From: Modestobacter muralis
GTDB lineage: Bacteria; Actinomycetota; Actinomycetes; Mycobacteriales; Geodermatophilaceae
Direction of reading: 5' to 3'
Assembly (NCBI RefSeq): GCF_010682105.1
Contig: NZ_JAAGWH010000013.1
Location: 124,001 to 188,000 of the forward strand
DNA: 64,000 bases
In this document: positions 47,558 through 56,144 of the stretch, in pieces
Numbering within the stretch: the first letter of the stretch is position 1
How the letters are laid out: each line of letters opens with the position of its first letter
Program-made: the position numbers and the translations under genes
Notes under the pieces: generated by a model
What the model was told of the DNA's origin: nothing
What the model saw: only the letters and a program-made list of their open reading frames with translations
The model's database searches: none

Positions 47558-48352
47558 ATGACCAGTGACCCGACTCAGCCCCCAGTCATCGGGGCCACCG
47601 CAGACGACCGGGACGGACGACCGGTGGGCACGATCACCACGGTCTTCCTCGACGACGTGACCGGTCAGCCCACGTGGGTGGGCCTGACCAGCGGTCAGCA
47701 CGCCGCCCCGCAGAGCGACGAGGTGCCGGTGATCGCGCCGGTCACCGGCAGCGCGCTGTCCGACGGTCGGCTGCGGCTGACCGTCTCCGCCGACGCGGTG
47801 CAGTCCGCGCCCCGGATCGCCCAGCCCGACCGGCTCACCCCGGCCGAGGAGACGATGCTGCGCGAGCACTACAGCGGCACGTCTGCCCGGGGCACGTCCG
47901 CAGGGCTCACCCACGACACGACCCAGCAGCCGCCGCGCACCGCCGTCGGCACCCTCGACGACACCGGCATGACCCTCTCCGAGGAGCAGATCCGGGTCGA
48001 CACGGTCGTCGAGCCGTGGACCCGGGCGGTGCTGCGGATCGAGGAGTTCACCGAGGAGGTCATGGTCCCGGTGACGGTCACCCGCCAGCGCGCCCGGATC
48101 GACCACCTCCCGATCACGACGCACACCGGGGGCACGAACGGCGGCCTGACCGACGGCGCCGTCGGCGGCCGCGACCGCTCGACGAGCAGCACCGGCTGGG
48201 TGACCCTCTACACCGAGGAGCCCAGGGTCACCGTCGAGCGGGTGCCGTCCGAGCGGGTGCGGCTGGCCACCTCGTGGGTCACCGAGGACACCGTCGTGAC
48301 CGACGAGGTGCGCCGCGAGCGGGTCGAGCTCACCACCACCGACACCGTCTGA
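47558..48352 (+). CDS. PRC-barrel and DUF2382 domain protein
   Basis: 264 residues. The first 80 form a PRC-barrel (GRPVGTITTVFLDDVTGQPTWVGL). The C-terminal DUF2382 holds paired repeats (LSEEQIRVDTVVEPWTRAVLRIEEFTEEVMVPVTVTRQRARIDHLP, then TLYTEEPRVTVERVPSERVRLATSWVTEDTVVTDEVRRERVEL). These soluble proteins are stress-associated in actinobacteria and cyanobacteria; no enzyme activity is known. Divergent from HelD; a strong hairpin follows. Confidence 0.85.
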   Translation: MTSDPTQPPVIGATADDRDGRPVGTITTVFLDDVTGQPTWVGLTSGQHAAPQSDEVPVIAPVTGSALSDGRLRLTVSADAVQSAPRIAQPDRLTPAEETMLREHYSGTSARGTSAGLTHDTTQQPPRTAVGTLDDTGMTLSEEQIRVDTVVEPWTRAVLRIEEFTEEVMVPVTVTRQRARIDHLPITTHTGGTNGGLTDGAVGGRDRSTSSTGWVTLYTEEPRVTVERVPSERVRLATSWVTEDTVVTDEVRRERVELTTTDTV

Positions 48353-48364
48353 CCCGGCGGCGTC

Positions 48365-48396
48365 CCCCGGGGCCCGGCCACCACCGGGCCCCGGGG
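48365..48396. terminator. Hairpin terminator between convergent genes
   Basis: Perfect 13-bp stem CCCCGGGGCCCGG (48365-48377) against 48384-48396, 6-nt loop, 12 bp after one stop and 4 bp before the other gene's stop. Confidence 0.65.
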
Positions 48397-48399
48397 CGG

Positions 48400-49086
48400 T
48401 CACCCCTCGGTGCGGTCGCCGAGCCACCAGTCCAGCGCCGTGGTGACCAGGTCCGGGGTCACGACGTGGCCGCCGTCGAACTCGTGCCAGCGGACGTCGT
48501 AGCCGTCGTCCCGCAACTGCGCGGCGACCCGGCGCCCGCAGCGGTCGATCGGGAGCACGCGGTCGTCGGTGCCGTGGCCGATCCAGAAGTGCGGCCGGCC
48601 GAACCGGCCCGGGGCGGCGACGAAGCCCGGGGAGAAGGCGAGCACCGTGTCGGCCAGGTCGCCGTTGGCCACCCCCAGGCTCAGCGCGTAGGACGCGCCG
48701 TCGGAGAACCCGCCGAGCGCGACCCGGCTGATCGCGCAGCCGGCGAACACCGCGTCCAGGGCGGCGTCCAGGACGGCGACGTCCCGGCCCAGCCCGCCGT
48801 GGACCAGGTCCCAGGTGGCGGCGGCCGACGTCGGCGCGAGCACCAGCACCCCGCGGGCGGCGGCCAGGTCGCCGACGGCCCGCAGCGCGTCCTCGGCCGA
48901 GCCGCCGGCGCCGTGCAGGAAGACCAGCAACGGCCGGGGCGCGGCGTCACCTGGCGGGACGGCGAGCAGCGCCTCCGCCCCGGGCCCCAGGTCGAGGCGG
49001 GTCACGCCGGGCGGGGGCGGCGCCGCGGTGCGGACGTCGTGCGGACGACTGTCGAGGCGGCCGTCCGCCGCGCGGGAGGTGGACAT
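48400..49086 (-). CDS. Alpha/beta hydrolase (phospholipase/carboxylesterase family)
   Basis: 228 residues. LLVFLHGAGGSAEDALR (oxyanion region), nucleophile Ser in ALGGFSDGASYALSL, Asp in IGHGTDDRVLPID and His in FDGGHVVTPD. Related to small carboxylesterases with broad ester specificity. Monocistronic; a palindromic repeat lies just upstream of its start. Confidence 0.85.
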   Translation of the reverse strand: MSTSRAADGRLDSRPHDVRTAAPPPPGVTRLDLGPGAEALLAVPPGDAAPRPLLVFLHGAGGSAEDALRAVGDLAAARGVLVLAPTSAAATWDLVHGGLGRDVAVLDAALDAVFAGCAISRVALGGFSDGASYALSLGVANGDLADTVLAFSPGFVAAPGRFGRPHFWIGHGTDDRVLPIDRCGRRVAAQLRDDGYDVRWHEFDGGHVVTPDLVTTALDWWLGDRTEG

Positions 49087-49108
49087 GCCCCTCCCCTACC
49101 CCGTTCAC

Positions 49109-49146
49109 GGAGTCCCAGCGCTGCGTTCCCGGCGCGCTGGGACTCC
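49109..49146. repeat. Dispersed palindromic repeat family 1, copy 3
   Basis: GGAGTCCCAGCG (49109-49120) pairs with the CGCTGGGACTCC side (49135-49146), with the same loop word GCGTT as copy 1. It sits between the start of the esterase gene (49086, minus) and the stop of the acVLRF1 gene (49148, minus), where it can end the upstream operon. Confidence 0.7.
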
Positions 49147-49147
49147 A

Positions 49148-49810
49148 CTACGTGCGGTCAGCCGGCTCGACGACGTGCACGCGGACGGCGCGGAACTGGC
49201 CCGGGGTCTCCAGCAGCACCGCCTTGGTGGGCTCACCGACGTCCAGGGCGGGCAGCTGGGGCAGGGCGGCCAGCGGGCGCAGCCGCGGGTCGGAGAGCAC
49301 CTCGGCGACCATCCCGCGGTCCCCGCCGGTCGCCAGCCCGACGGTGGCCGCAGCGTGCGGCAGCAGCACCCGCGCGGCGGTCTCCACGGTGTGGCTGACG
49401 ACGGCGTCGGCCTGGTTGCCCCGGCGTCGGGCGAACCGCTGCTGCGACTGGCCTCCCGCGGCCGTGCGGCCCTGCACCTGCCGGGCGTCGACCTTGGACA
49501 CGACCAGCTCCGCCCCGTCGAACACCCCGACCGCCCACCGCCCACGCCGGACGAGCAGGACCGCGGTGCGCCGGGGCACCAGCGCGGCCGCGGTGAAGGT
49601 GGTGAGCGGGGCGGGGCCGGGCGTCCAGCCGTAGGGGGCGGTCAACCGCACCGTCGTGGTGTCCGCGCAGGTCAGCGCCAGCTCCTCCCCGTCCACCTGG
49701 ACGTCGAAGGCCCCGTGCCGGTCGGCCACGCCGTCCAGCCACCGGCCCAGCCGCTCCGGGACGACGCCGAGCACGCGTCCTCCGCCGGCGGCGGGCTGCG
49801 GGCGCGTCAC
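49148..49810 (-). CDS. acVLRF1-family peptidyl-tRNA hydrolase (Vms1-like release factor)
   Basis: 220 residues. The fold is that of eRF1 domain 2: LTTFTAAALVPRRTAVLLVRRGRWAVGVFDGAELVVSKVDARQVQGRTAAGGQSQQRFARRRGNQADAVVSHTVETAARVLLP. GGQSQQRFARRR replaces the GGQ loop of classical release factors, as in Vms1/ANKZF1. The enzyme cuts stalled nascent chains from tRNA on split 50S subunits. The GTG start overlaps the stop of the hydrolase gene upstream (GTGA). Confidence 0.87.
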   Translation of the reverse strand: MTRPQPAAGGGRVLGVVPERLGRWLDGVADRHGAFDVQVDGEELALTCADTTTVRLTAPYGWTPGPAPLTTFTAAALVPRRTAVLLVRRGRWAVGVFDGAELVVSKVDARQVQGRTAAGGQSQQRFARRRGNQADAVVSHTVETAARVLLPHAAATVGLATGGDRGMVAEVLSDPRLRPLAALPQLPALDVGEPTKAVLLETPGQFRAVRVHVVEPADRT

Positions 49811-51060
49811 CGGGTGCGCAGCGCGAGGAGCCGGTCGAGGACGTCGCCGGTGCGCAGCCCGTCGTGCTCGAACTCGTTGGTGACCCAGGCGCGCACGTTG
49901 CCCACGGCCTCCGCCGTCTCCAGGGACAGCCCGGCGTCGACGTACATGTCGTCGAGGTAGACCGCCGCGTCGACCGGGACGTCGTTGGCCGCCAGCCGCA
50001 CCGGGTCGTAGAGGGTGGGGAAGGCCTCGACCTCGGCCAGCGCCCGGGCCGCCGGGCCGAACGCCTTCAGTGAGGCGATCTCCTCGAACATCCAGGGGAA
50101 CACCATCTCGCCGGTGAACGGCAGGGGCCGGACCCCGCCGTCGAACTGCGGCCCCCGCTCGGCCTCGGCTGCCCACCCCGTGGCGCCCGGTCCGGAGGCG
50201 TAGATGGCCTCCTGCAGCGTCATGTAGAGCGGGTTGTCCCAGTAGGAGGTGCGCCGGGCGACCTCGTCGAGGAACCCGTCGGCGGGCTCCTCGTCGTCGT
50301 CGAGGGCCTCGTCGACCAGCCAGTGCAGTTCCTCGGCGCCGGACTGCGTGCCGAGGGCGTGACCGAGGATCTGCAGGCGCCGCACGGTCAGCCGGTCGCC
50401 GTCGGGCAGCAGCACCGGGGCGGCGTCCAGCCGGTCGGCCAGCGCGGCGAGCCGGGCGGCGTCGCCGGGGTACCGCTGGTGGAACCGCCGGGTCTTCGCC
50501 GCCACCCGCGGCCAGGTGCGCCGGTAGACCTCGCGGGCGTCGGCGTGCAGGCCGGCCAGCCCGCCGGTGACCAGGCAGCGGTCCAGCCCCTCGGGCGCCT
50601 GCGACAGGTAGGTCAGCGTGACGAAGCCGCCGTAGCTCTGGCCCAGGGTGGTCCAGCGACGGCCGCCGTAGACCGTCGTCCGCAGGTGCTCGGCGTCGGC
50701 GACGACCGAGTCGGCGCGGAAGGCGAGCAGGTGTCGGGCCGCGGCGGCGGGGTCGGGGAACCGGCTGATCGAGCGGCCGGTGACCCGCGCACTGCGGCCG
50801 GTGCCGCGCTGGTCGAGCAGCACCACCCGGAAGTCGCGCAGCGCCCGGGCGAGCCAGCCGCCGCGGGTGGGCCGGGGCGACTTCCCGCCCGGGCCGCCCT
50901 GCAGGAACAGCAGCAGCGGCAGGTCGTCGTGCCGGCGGTCGGGGGCGACCAGTTCGCGGGCGAAGACGGTGGTGGTGCCGGCGTCGGGGTCCGACCAGTG
51001 CAGCGGCACCGTGACCTCGTGCTCCCGGACGACGGCACCCGGGATCTCGTAGGTGCTCAA
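49807..51060 (-). CDS. Proline iminopeptidase-like alpha/beta hydrolase
   Basis: 417 residues. LLLFLQGGPGGKSPRP (oxyanion HGGPG-type motif), FRVVLLDQRGTGRS, nucleophile Ser in TLGQSYGGFVTLTYLS, and His in EHDGLRTGDVL near the end. This S33-type pattern is that of prolyl aminopeptidases, which remove N-terminal Pro. The TTG at 51060 overlaps the MFS stop by four bases (TTGA); internal GTGs are alternatives. It is coupled on both sides, so it acts with its neighbours. Confidence 0.85.
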   Translation of the reverse strand: MSTYEIPGAVVREHEVTVPLHWSDPDAGTTTVFARELVAPDRRHDDLPLLLFLQGGPGGKSPRPTRGGWLARALRDFRVVLLDQRGTGRSARVTGRSISRFPDPAAAARHLLAFRADSVVADAEHLRTTVYGGRRWTTLGQSYGGFVTLTYLSQAPEGLDRCLVTGGLAGLHADAREVYRRTWPRVAAKTRRFHQRYPGDAARLAALADRLDAAPVLLPDGDRLTVRRLQILGHALGTQSGAEELHWLVDEALDDDEEPADGFLDEVARRTSYWDNPLYMTLQEAIYASGPGATGWAAEAERGPQFDGGVRPLPFTGEMVFPWMFEEIASLKAFGPAARALAEVEAFPTLYDPVRLAANDVPVDAAVYLDDMYVDAGLSLETAEAVGNVRAWVTNEFEHDGLRTGDVLDRLLALRTR

Positions 51061-52271
51061 CGGGCCAGCGCCGGGGTGGCGGCGTGCTCGGCCGGGACGT
51101 GCAGCACCCGCTGCCCCAGCGCCACGGCCACGGCGGCCACCCCCGCGGCGACCGTGGCGACGGCGAAGCTGGCGTTGGCCCCCACCGCGTCGACGATCTT
51201 GCCGGCGACCGAGGCGCCGACGGCGACGCCGAGGGCCAGGGCGGTGCCGATCCAGGTGAACGCCTCGGTGACCGCCGCCCGCGGCACCAGCACCTCGGCG
51301 AGGGTGAACGCGCTGATCAGCGCCGGGGAGACCGCGATCCCGGCGACCACCACCAGCGGCAGCATCAGCCAGTAGCTCTCGGCGAACAGCAGCGGCAGGG
51401 TCAACACGGTGAGCAGGGTGAGCACGCCGACCAGCCGGTGCCGCAGCGGGACCTGCCAGTGCACCGTGCCCCAGCCGATGCCCGCGCCCATCGAGCCCAC
51501 GGCCAGCCCGGCGATGAGCAGCCCGGACAGCGAGCGCGCGCCGACCTCGTCGGCGAAGGCGACCAGCGAGATCTCCAGCGTGCCCAGGATCGCGCCGATC
51601 GAGGCGCCGACGACGAACAGCACCCGCAGCCCCCGCACCCGCATGGCCGAGGCGCCTTTGCGGTGCTCGCGTTCGGCCGGTGGCGGTTCGGTGCGCCGCT
51701 GGGCGACGAACAGCACGGTCCCGACGGCGGCCAGGGTGAAGGCGGTGACGACACCGGAGGTCGTGTGCCCGGTGGTGGACAGGAAGGTGACCAGCACCGG
51801 GCCCACGATGAAGACGAACTCGTCGACCACCGACTCCATCGCCAGCGCGGTGGGCAGCCGTGGTGTGCCGCGGAGCAGGTGGGTCCAGCGCACCCGGATC
51901 ATCGAGGAGACCGGCGGGAGGCTGGCCCCGGTCAGGGCGGCGGTGGCGAAGACCGTCCACAGCGGCCACTGCTCCTTGACCGCCATGAGGAACGCGCTGC
52001 CGGACAGCACGAAGACCACCAGCACGGCCAGCAGCACGCGGCGCTGGGCGTGGGTGTCGGCCAGCCGGCCCACGACCGGGCCGGTGATCGCGGCCGCGAC
52101 GGCGCCGGCCGCGGCGACCGCCCCGCCCAGCCCGTACGACCCGGTCTCCGACTGCACCAGCAGCACGCTGCCCAGGCCCACCATCGACAGCGGCAGCCGG
52201 CCGATGAAGGCCGCCAGCACCATGGGCAGGGCGTGCGGCGTCCGCAGCACGTGCAGGTACGGGTTGGGCAC
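51057..52271 (-). CDS. MFS transporter
   Basis: 404 residues with 12 predicted membrane helices. GRLPLSMVGLGSVLLVQSETGSYGLGG, the loop motif GRLADTHAQRR between helices 2 and 3, and a C-terminal half starting about residue 205. Resembles efflux-type carriers of drugs or metabolites; substrate unknown. First gene of the operon that continues into the iminopeptidase and acVLRF1. Confidence 0.88.
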   Translation of the reverse strand: MPNPYLHVLRTPHALPMVLAAFIGRLPLSMVGLGSVLLVQSETGSYGLGGAVAAAGAVAAAITGPVVGRLADTHAQRRVLLAVLVVFVLSGSAFLMAVKEQWPLWTVFATAALTGASLPPVSSMIRVRWTHLLRGTPRLPTALAMESVVDEFVFIVGPVLVTFLSTTGHTTSGVVTAFTLAAVGTVLFVAQRRTEPPPAEREHRKGASAMRVRGLRVLFVVGASIGAILGTLEISLVAFADEVGARSLSGLLIAGLAVGSMGAGIGWGTVHWQVPLRHRLVGVLTLLTVLTLPLLFAESYWLMLPLVVVAGIAVSPALISAFTLAEVLVPRAAVTEAFTWIGTALALGVAVGASVAGKIVDAVGANASFAVATVAAGVAAVAVALGQRVLHVPAEHAATPALAR

Positions 52272-52629
52272 GGGCGGACTGGCCTCCGTCAGCGGGATGG
52301 ACGCCTCGTCACGCTAACCGAACGGACCGTGACCCGCGGGACGAACGGCGGGTCAGGCGGCGCCCGTGTCACCCGGCCCGGAGACGGCTGCGCGGCGTCT
52401 CGAGCTCGTCGCACACCAGGCTGGGCAGCTCAGGTGAGTGCGGGCATCACGGCGTCTCCTGGGTGCAGCAGCACCACGTGCACCGGCGGGTGGTCCCCCA
52501 GCCGCCACGCTGCGGCCGGGGGATCGGGCCAATCTACCGACCCGATCGCATACGTCCAGGACGTCTGGACGGGATGTGACGCAGGTCGCCCGGGGAAGCC
52601 CGCCGGGCGCCGGCCCGTTGACCGGGGAC
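52272..52629. other. Divergent intergenic region between the MFS operon and the Old Yellow Enzyme gene
   Basis: About 358 bp without a credible gene. It holds a perfect 7-bp inverted repeat, CGTCCAG-5 nt-CTGGACG (52553-52571), 58 bp before the Old Yellow Enzyme start, which could be an operator for that gene. A minus-strand GTGATG with a good AGGAG site (near 52450) opens only a few codons before a stop, so it is not a gene. Confidence 0.4.
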
Positions 52630-53799
52630 GTGACGACTCCCCAGCTGCTCCAGCCCCTGACCCTGCGCGGGGTGACCCTGCCCAACCGCCTCGCGGTCGC
52701 CCCGATGTGCCAGTACTGCGTGACCGACGGGGTCGTCGGCGACTACCACCTGGTGCACCTGGGCCGCTTCGCCCTCGGCGGGTTCGGCCTGGTCATGGTC
52801 GAGGCGACCGGCGTGACCGCCGACGGGCGGATCAGCCCCGGGGACGTCGGCCTGTGGGACGACGGGCAGGTCCCGGGCCTGGCGCGGATCGCCGCCTTCC
52901 TGCGCGAGCACGGCAGCGTGCCGGCGATCCAGCTCGCCCATGCCGGCGGCAAGGCCAACACACTGCGTCCGTGGGACGGCTCCGGCCAGGTGACCGCCGA
53001 GAACGCCCGGCCCGGCGACGTGCCGTGGACGCCGGTGGCCGCCAGCGCCGTGCCGATGGGCGAGGGCTGGAGCGCCCCGCACCCGCTGACCGTCGCGGAG
53101 ATGGCCGGCGTCCGCGAGGCCTTCGTCGCGGCCGCCCGGCGCGCGCTCACCGCCGGTTTCCAGGTCGCCGAGGTGCACGCCGCGCACGGCTACCTGCTCA
53201 ACCAGTTCCTCTCCCCGCTCACCAACACCCGCGACGACGGGTACGGCGGCTCGCTCGAGGGCCGGATGCGCTTCCCGCTGGAGGTCGTGGCCGCCGTCCG
53301 CGCGGTGTGGCCGGAGGACCTGCCGCTGGTCGTCCGCGTCTCCGCCGTCGACGCCACCCGCGACGGGACGACGCTGGCGGACACCATGGCCTTCGCCCGC
53401 GAGCTGAAGGCGCTGGGCGTGGACGCGATCGACGTCTCCGGCGGTGGGATCGGCGGGGGCTGGGAGCACCCGATCGGCTACGGCTACCAGGTGCCCTTCG
53501 CCGCGGCGATCCGCGAGCAGGCCGGCATCCCGACCATGGCCGTGGGCCTGGTCGTCGACCCGCAGCAGGCCGAGGCGGTCGTGGCCACCGGCCAGGCCGA
53601 CCTGGTCGCCGTCGCCCGCGAGGCGCAGGACGACCCGAACTTCGCCGTCCATGCGGCCCGGGCGCTGACCGGGGGCTACGACACCTACCCGGTGCAGGCC
53701 GGCCCGCGGCTGGCCTCGCGGGACCGGCTGTTCGAGCGGCTGGGCCCGTGGACCGGGCCGGACCCGGTGCGGGTCGAGCAGCCCGCCGCCCAGGCCTGA
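52630..53799 (+). CDS. Old Yellow Enzyme family NADPH dehydrogenase (YqjM-like)
   Basis: 389 residues. FMN-binding barrel with LAVAPMCQYC (the Cys of YqjM-class enzymes), YHLVHLGRFALGG, IQLAHAGGKA, the active-site HAAHGYLLNQFLSPLTNTRDDGYGGSLEGRMRFPLEV and IPTMAVGLV near the phosphate site. It reduces activated C=C bonds and may serve stress or xenobiotic detoxification. GTG start. A hairpin terminator follows. Confidence 0.93.
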   Translation: MTTPQLLQPLTLRGVTLPNRLAVAPMCQYCVTDGVVGDYHLVHLGRFALGGFGLVMVEATGVTADGRISPGDVGLWDDGQVPGLARIAAFLREHGSVPAIQLAHAGGKANTLRPWDGSGQVTAENARPGDVPWTPVAASAVPMGEGWSAPHPLTVAEMAGVREAFVAAARRALTAGFQVAEVHAAHGYLLNQFLSPLTNTRDDGYGGSLEGRMRFPLEVVAAVRAVWPEDLPLVVRVSAVDATRDGTTLADTMAFARELKALGVDAIDVSGGGIGGGWEHPIGYGYQVPFAAAIREQAGIPTMAVGLVVDPQQAEAVVATGQADLVAVAREAQDDPNFAVHAARALTGGYDTYPVQAGPRLASRDRLFERLGPWTGPDPVRVEQPAAQA

Positions 53800-53807
53800 G
53801 CCACCTG

Positions 53808-53849
53808 GCCGACCGGGGGGCCGCCGCACGACGCGGCTCCCCGGTCGGC
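53808..53849. terminator. Long hairpin between convergent genes
   Basis: GCCGACCGGGG-G-GCCGC (53808-53824) pairs with GCGGC-T-CCCCGGTCGGC (53833-53849), with one G-T pair, 8-nt loop. It lies between the Old Yellow Enzyme stop and the SRPBCC stop and ends both transcripts. Confidence 0.65.
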
Positions 53850-53857
53850 GGGGCGGC

Positions 53858-54349
53858 TCAGCCCCGCCCGTAGGCCGGGCCGACCTCGACGAGGAAGTCG
53901 TCCCAGGCCGGGGGCACCGGACCTCCGATGACCTCGGCGTCCAGCTTGTCGAGGTACCAGTGCCAGCCCAGCGCGAAGTCCACGACGTCGGTGCCCGGGG
54001 CGAAGAGCTGGGTGAAGAGCAGCACCGCCTCGTCGCCCTCCTGGTCGAGGTCCAGCTCCACCCGCCAGCCGCCCTCGGTGTCCCACTCGACCACCAGCCG
54101 GACCGGGGCGGCGCACGCGACCACCCGCATCGGCTCCCCCACCGGGGTGTCCTCGTGGGTCATCGTGAAGGTGCCGGCGCCCCCGGGCTCCCGGAGCCCG
54201 TCGTAGGTCCCGATCCAGCGGACCAGCCGGTCCGGCTCGGTGAGCGCGGCCCACACGTCGGCGACCGGCACCGGCCACCGTCGCCGGAAGCGCAGCTGCA
54301 CCCCCTCGGCCAGCACGTCGACCTCGCCCGTCCGTCCCTCGCCTGCCAT
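53858..54349 (-). CDS. SRPBCC/AHSA1-like domain protein
   Basis: 163 residues. RRRWPVPVADVWAALTEPDRLVRWIGTYDGLREPGGAGTFTMTHED, then LVVEWDTEGGWRVELDLDQEGDEAVLLFTQLF and LGWHWYLDKLDAEVIGGP. This is the START-like AHSA1 fold, which holds hydrophobic ligands or assists proteins. The ATG at 54349 has AGGAGGACGG upstream. Confidence 0.85.
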   Translation of the reverse strand: MAGEGRTGEVDVLAEGVQLRFRRRWPVPVADVWAALTEPDRLVRWIGTYDGLREPGGAGTFTMTHEDTPVGEPMRVVACAAPVRLVVEWDTEGGWRVELDLDQEGDEAVLLFTQLFAPGTDVVDFALGWHWYLDKLDAEVIGGPVPPAWDDFLVEVGPAYGRG

Positions 54350-54432
54350 CACGCCGTCCTCCTGCGTCGGGGGCCCAGCCTGGCCGTCGGCGGCGCGGTT
54401 CACCAGGGGTCGGCGCGGGCAACGCTGCTGCC

Positions 54433-54672
54433 ATGACCGTCACCGACCCCGACACCCCGGACCCGCTGAACGACCCCCGCACCCTGCAGGCCGACCCCGG
54501 CGCGCTCGGTGAGGGCGAGGACCTCGCCTCCACCGAGGACGACGCGGTCTCGACCGGCGAGGACGAGCTGGCCAGCTCGCGCACCGAGGCCGACGAGGCC
54601 GGCGGCGGCGACGTCACCGGCGGGTCGTTCGCCGGCGCGATCGGCGAGGCACCGAGCGCCGACCAGACCTGA
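54433..54672 (+). CDS. Small acidic protein
   Basis: 79 residues, about a third Asp and Glu (DPDTPDPLNDPRTLQADPGALGEGEDLASTEDDAVSTGEDE), no hydrophobic core, probably disordered. It resembles the proteins at 18736 and 22599 in size, charge and isolation. A Shine-Dalgarno is not obvious. Function unknown. Confidence 0.5.
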   Translation: MTVTDPDTPDPLNDPRTLQADPGALGEGEDLASTEDDAVSTGEDELASSRTEADEAGGGDVTGGSFAGAIGEAPSADQT

Positions 54673-54777
54673 GACGGACCGGTCCGTTTCCGTCCGGCGA
54701 TCGGCGGGAACGTGACCGGGCACACGCGTCCGGAGGCCCAGCCACGGCCCGGTGGGCGCCTGTCCCGAGGAGCAGCC

Positions 54778-55020
54778 ATGGCCACCGGTGAGACCGGCTT
54801 CGCCGACGTCACGTTCGACCTCATCTCCGTGCAGTACCACTCGCTCAAGGCCGGGCACGACTACGGCCAGTACGTCCGGGACGCCGAGAACGCCGGCCTG
54901 GACGACGTCGCCTCGTTCTTCCGCGAGGTGATGGAGCAGGACACCCAGCGCGCGAAGCGTGCCCACGACCTGCTGCGCCAGCTGTCCGGCACCGAGCACG
55001 GCGGCCCGGCCACCACCTGA
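54778..55020 (+). CDS. Small conserved helical protein (ferritin-like)
   Basis: 80 residues behind a GAGGAGCAGCC site. FDLISVQYHSLKAGHDYGQYVRDAENAGLDDVASFFREVMEQDTQRAKRAHDLLRQL reads as two amphipathic helices with conserved Tyr, His and Glu. This is a common actinobacterial family of unknown role, possibly a half ferritin-like bundle that dimerises. Followed by an 18-bp perfect hairpin. Confidence 0.7.
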   Translation: MATGETGFADVTFDLISVQYHSLKAGHDYGQYVRDAENAGLDDVASFFREVMEQDTQRAKRAHDLLRQLSGTEHGGPATT

Positions 55021-55047
55021 GCCGCACATCGGGAGGACCCCCGCCCG

Positions 55048-55092
55048 CAGAGTCGAGCGCTGCCCCCGAGGTGAGGGCAGCGCTCGACTCTG
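55048..55092. terminator. 18-bp perfect hairpin
   Basis: CAGAGTCGAGCGCTGCCC (55048-55065) pairs perfectly with 55075-55092, 9-nt loop. It lies 28 bp after the small helical protein gene and 87 bp before nitronate monooxygenase. Confidence 0.7.
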
Positions 55093-55178
55093 CTCGCCCC
55101 CTCCCCGGGGCCCCGGTGCCCGCCCGACACCGGCCGAGGTCGTCGCGCTCTGCCGCCCCGACGGGGGACGATGGCCCG

Positions 55179-56141
55179 GTGATCACGACCGCGCTGACCC
55201 GCTGGTTCGACCTGGACGCACCCGTGTTCGGGGCACCGATGGCGGGGGTGGCCGGCGGTGCACTGGCGCGCGCGGTCTCCCTGGGCGGCGGCCTGGGGAT
55301 GATCGGCGTCGGCGCCGACACCGACCCGGACTGGGTCGTCGAGCAGGGCCGACTGCCGGCCGAGGCCGACGTCTCGCACGGCGTCGGGCTGATGGCCTGG
55401 GCGCTGGAGCGCCGGCCGGAGCTGCTGGCGGCCGCGATCGCCACCGAGCCGGTGCTGGTCTCGGTGTCCTTCGGCGACCCCGGCCCCTACGTCGGCCCGC
55501 TGCACGACGCCGGGATCGCGGTGGCCACGGCGGTCAACTCCCGCGCGGACCTGGACCGGGCGCTCGAGGCCGGCGCCGACGTGATCGTCGCGCAGGGCAC
55601 CGAGGCCGGCGGGCACACCGGGCAACGCTCGACGCTGCCGCTGCTGCAGGAGGTGCTGGCCGCGACCGACCGGCCGGTGCTCGCCGCCGGCGGGATCGCC
55701 ACCGGCGCCGGGCTGGCTGCCGTCCTCGTCGCCGGCGCCGCGGGCGGCTGGCTCGGCACACCGTTCCTGGCCAGCCTGGAGGCTGCGAACACGCCGGCGA
55801 TTCGAGCCCGGGTGCGCACCGCGTCGGGCGACGACACGATCCTGACCAGCGCGTTCGACATCGCCCAGGAGCTGGGCTGGCCGGCGCGCTGGCCCGGCCG
55901 CGCCCTGGTGAACGAGTTCACGGAGACCTGGCACGGCCGGGAGGACGAGCTGCGCGGTGACACCGCGGCCACCGCACAGGTGCGCCGGGCGCGCACCGAG
56001 GGCGACCTGGCGCACGCACCGGTCTACGCCGGGGAGTCCGTCGGCCTGCTCACCACCGAGCGGTCGGCGACCGACGTCGTCCGCGCACTGGTGGCCGACG
56101 CCGAGAAGGCGCTGCAGCGCGCGGCCCGCCTGGTCCGCTGA
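55179..56141 (+). CDS. Nitronate monooxygenase (FMN-dependent, NPD family)
   Basis: 320 residues. APVFGAPMAGVAGGALARAVSLGGGLGMIG at the front, VIVAQGTEAGGHTG (FMN and active-site His), and PVLAAGGIATGAGLAAVLVAGAAGGWLGTPFLASLEA. It oxidises propionate 3-nitronate and related toxic nitro compounds. The GTG at 55179 starts the barrel directly; longer frames are not supported. Confidence 0.88.
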   Translation: MITTALTRWFDLDAPVFGAPMAGVAGGALARAVSLGGGLGMIGVGADTDPDWVVEQGRLPAEADVSHGVGLMAWALERRPELLAAAIATEPVLVSVSFGDPGPYVGPLHDAGIAVATAVNSRADLDRALEAGADVIVAQGTEAGGHTGQRSTLPLLQEVLAATDRPVLAAGGIATGAGLAAVLVAGAAGGWLGTPFLASLEAANTPAIRARVRTASGDDTILTSAFDIAQELGWPARWPGRALVNEFTETWHGREDELRGDTAATAQVRRARTEGDLAHAPVYAGESVGLLTTERSATDVVRALVADAEKALQRAARLVR

Positions 56142-56144
56142 TCC

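Noticed and set aside
44532-47561. Plus-strand frame of about 1000 codons
   Set aside because: It is antisense to the PPK2 and HelD genes, which have clear motifs. The translation is low-complexity Gly/Arg/His/Val sequence.
52430-52480. Minus-strand GTG ATG with a good AGGAG site in the intergenic region
   Set aside because: The frame ends after about six codons. It may be a relic, but there is no supported product.
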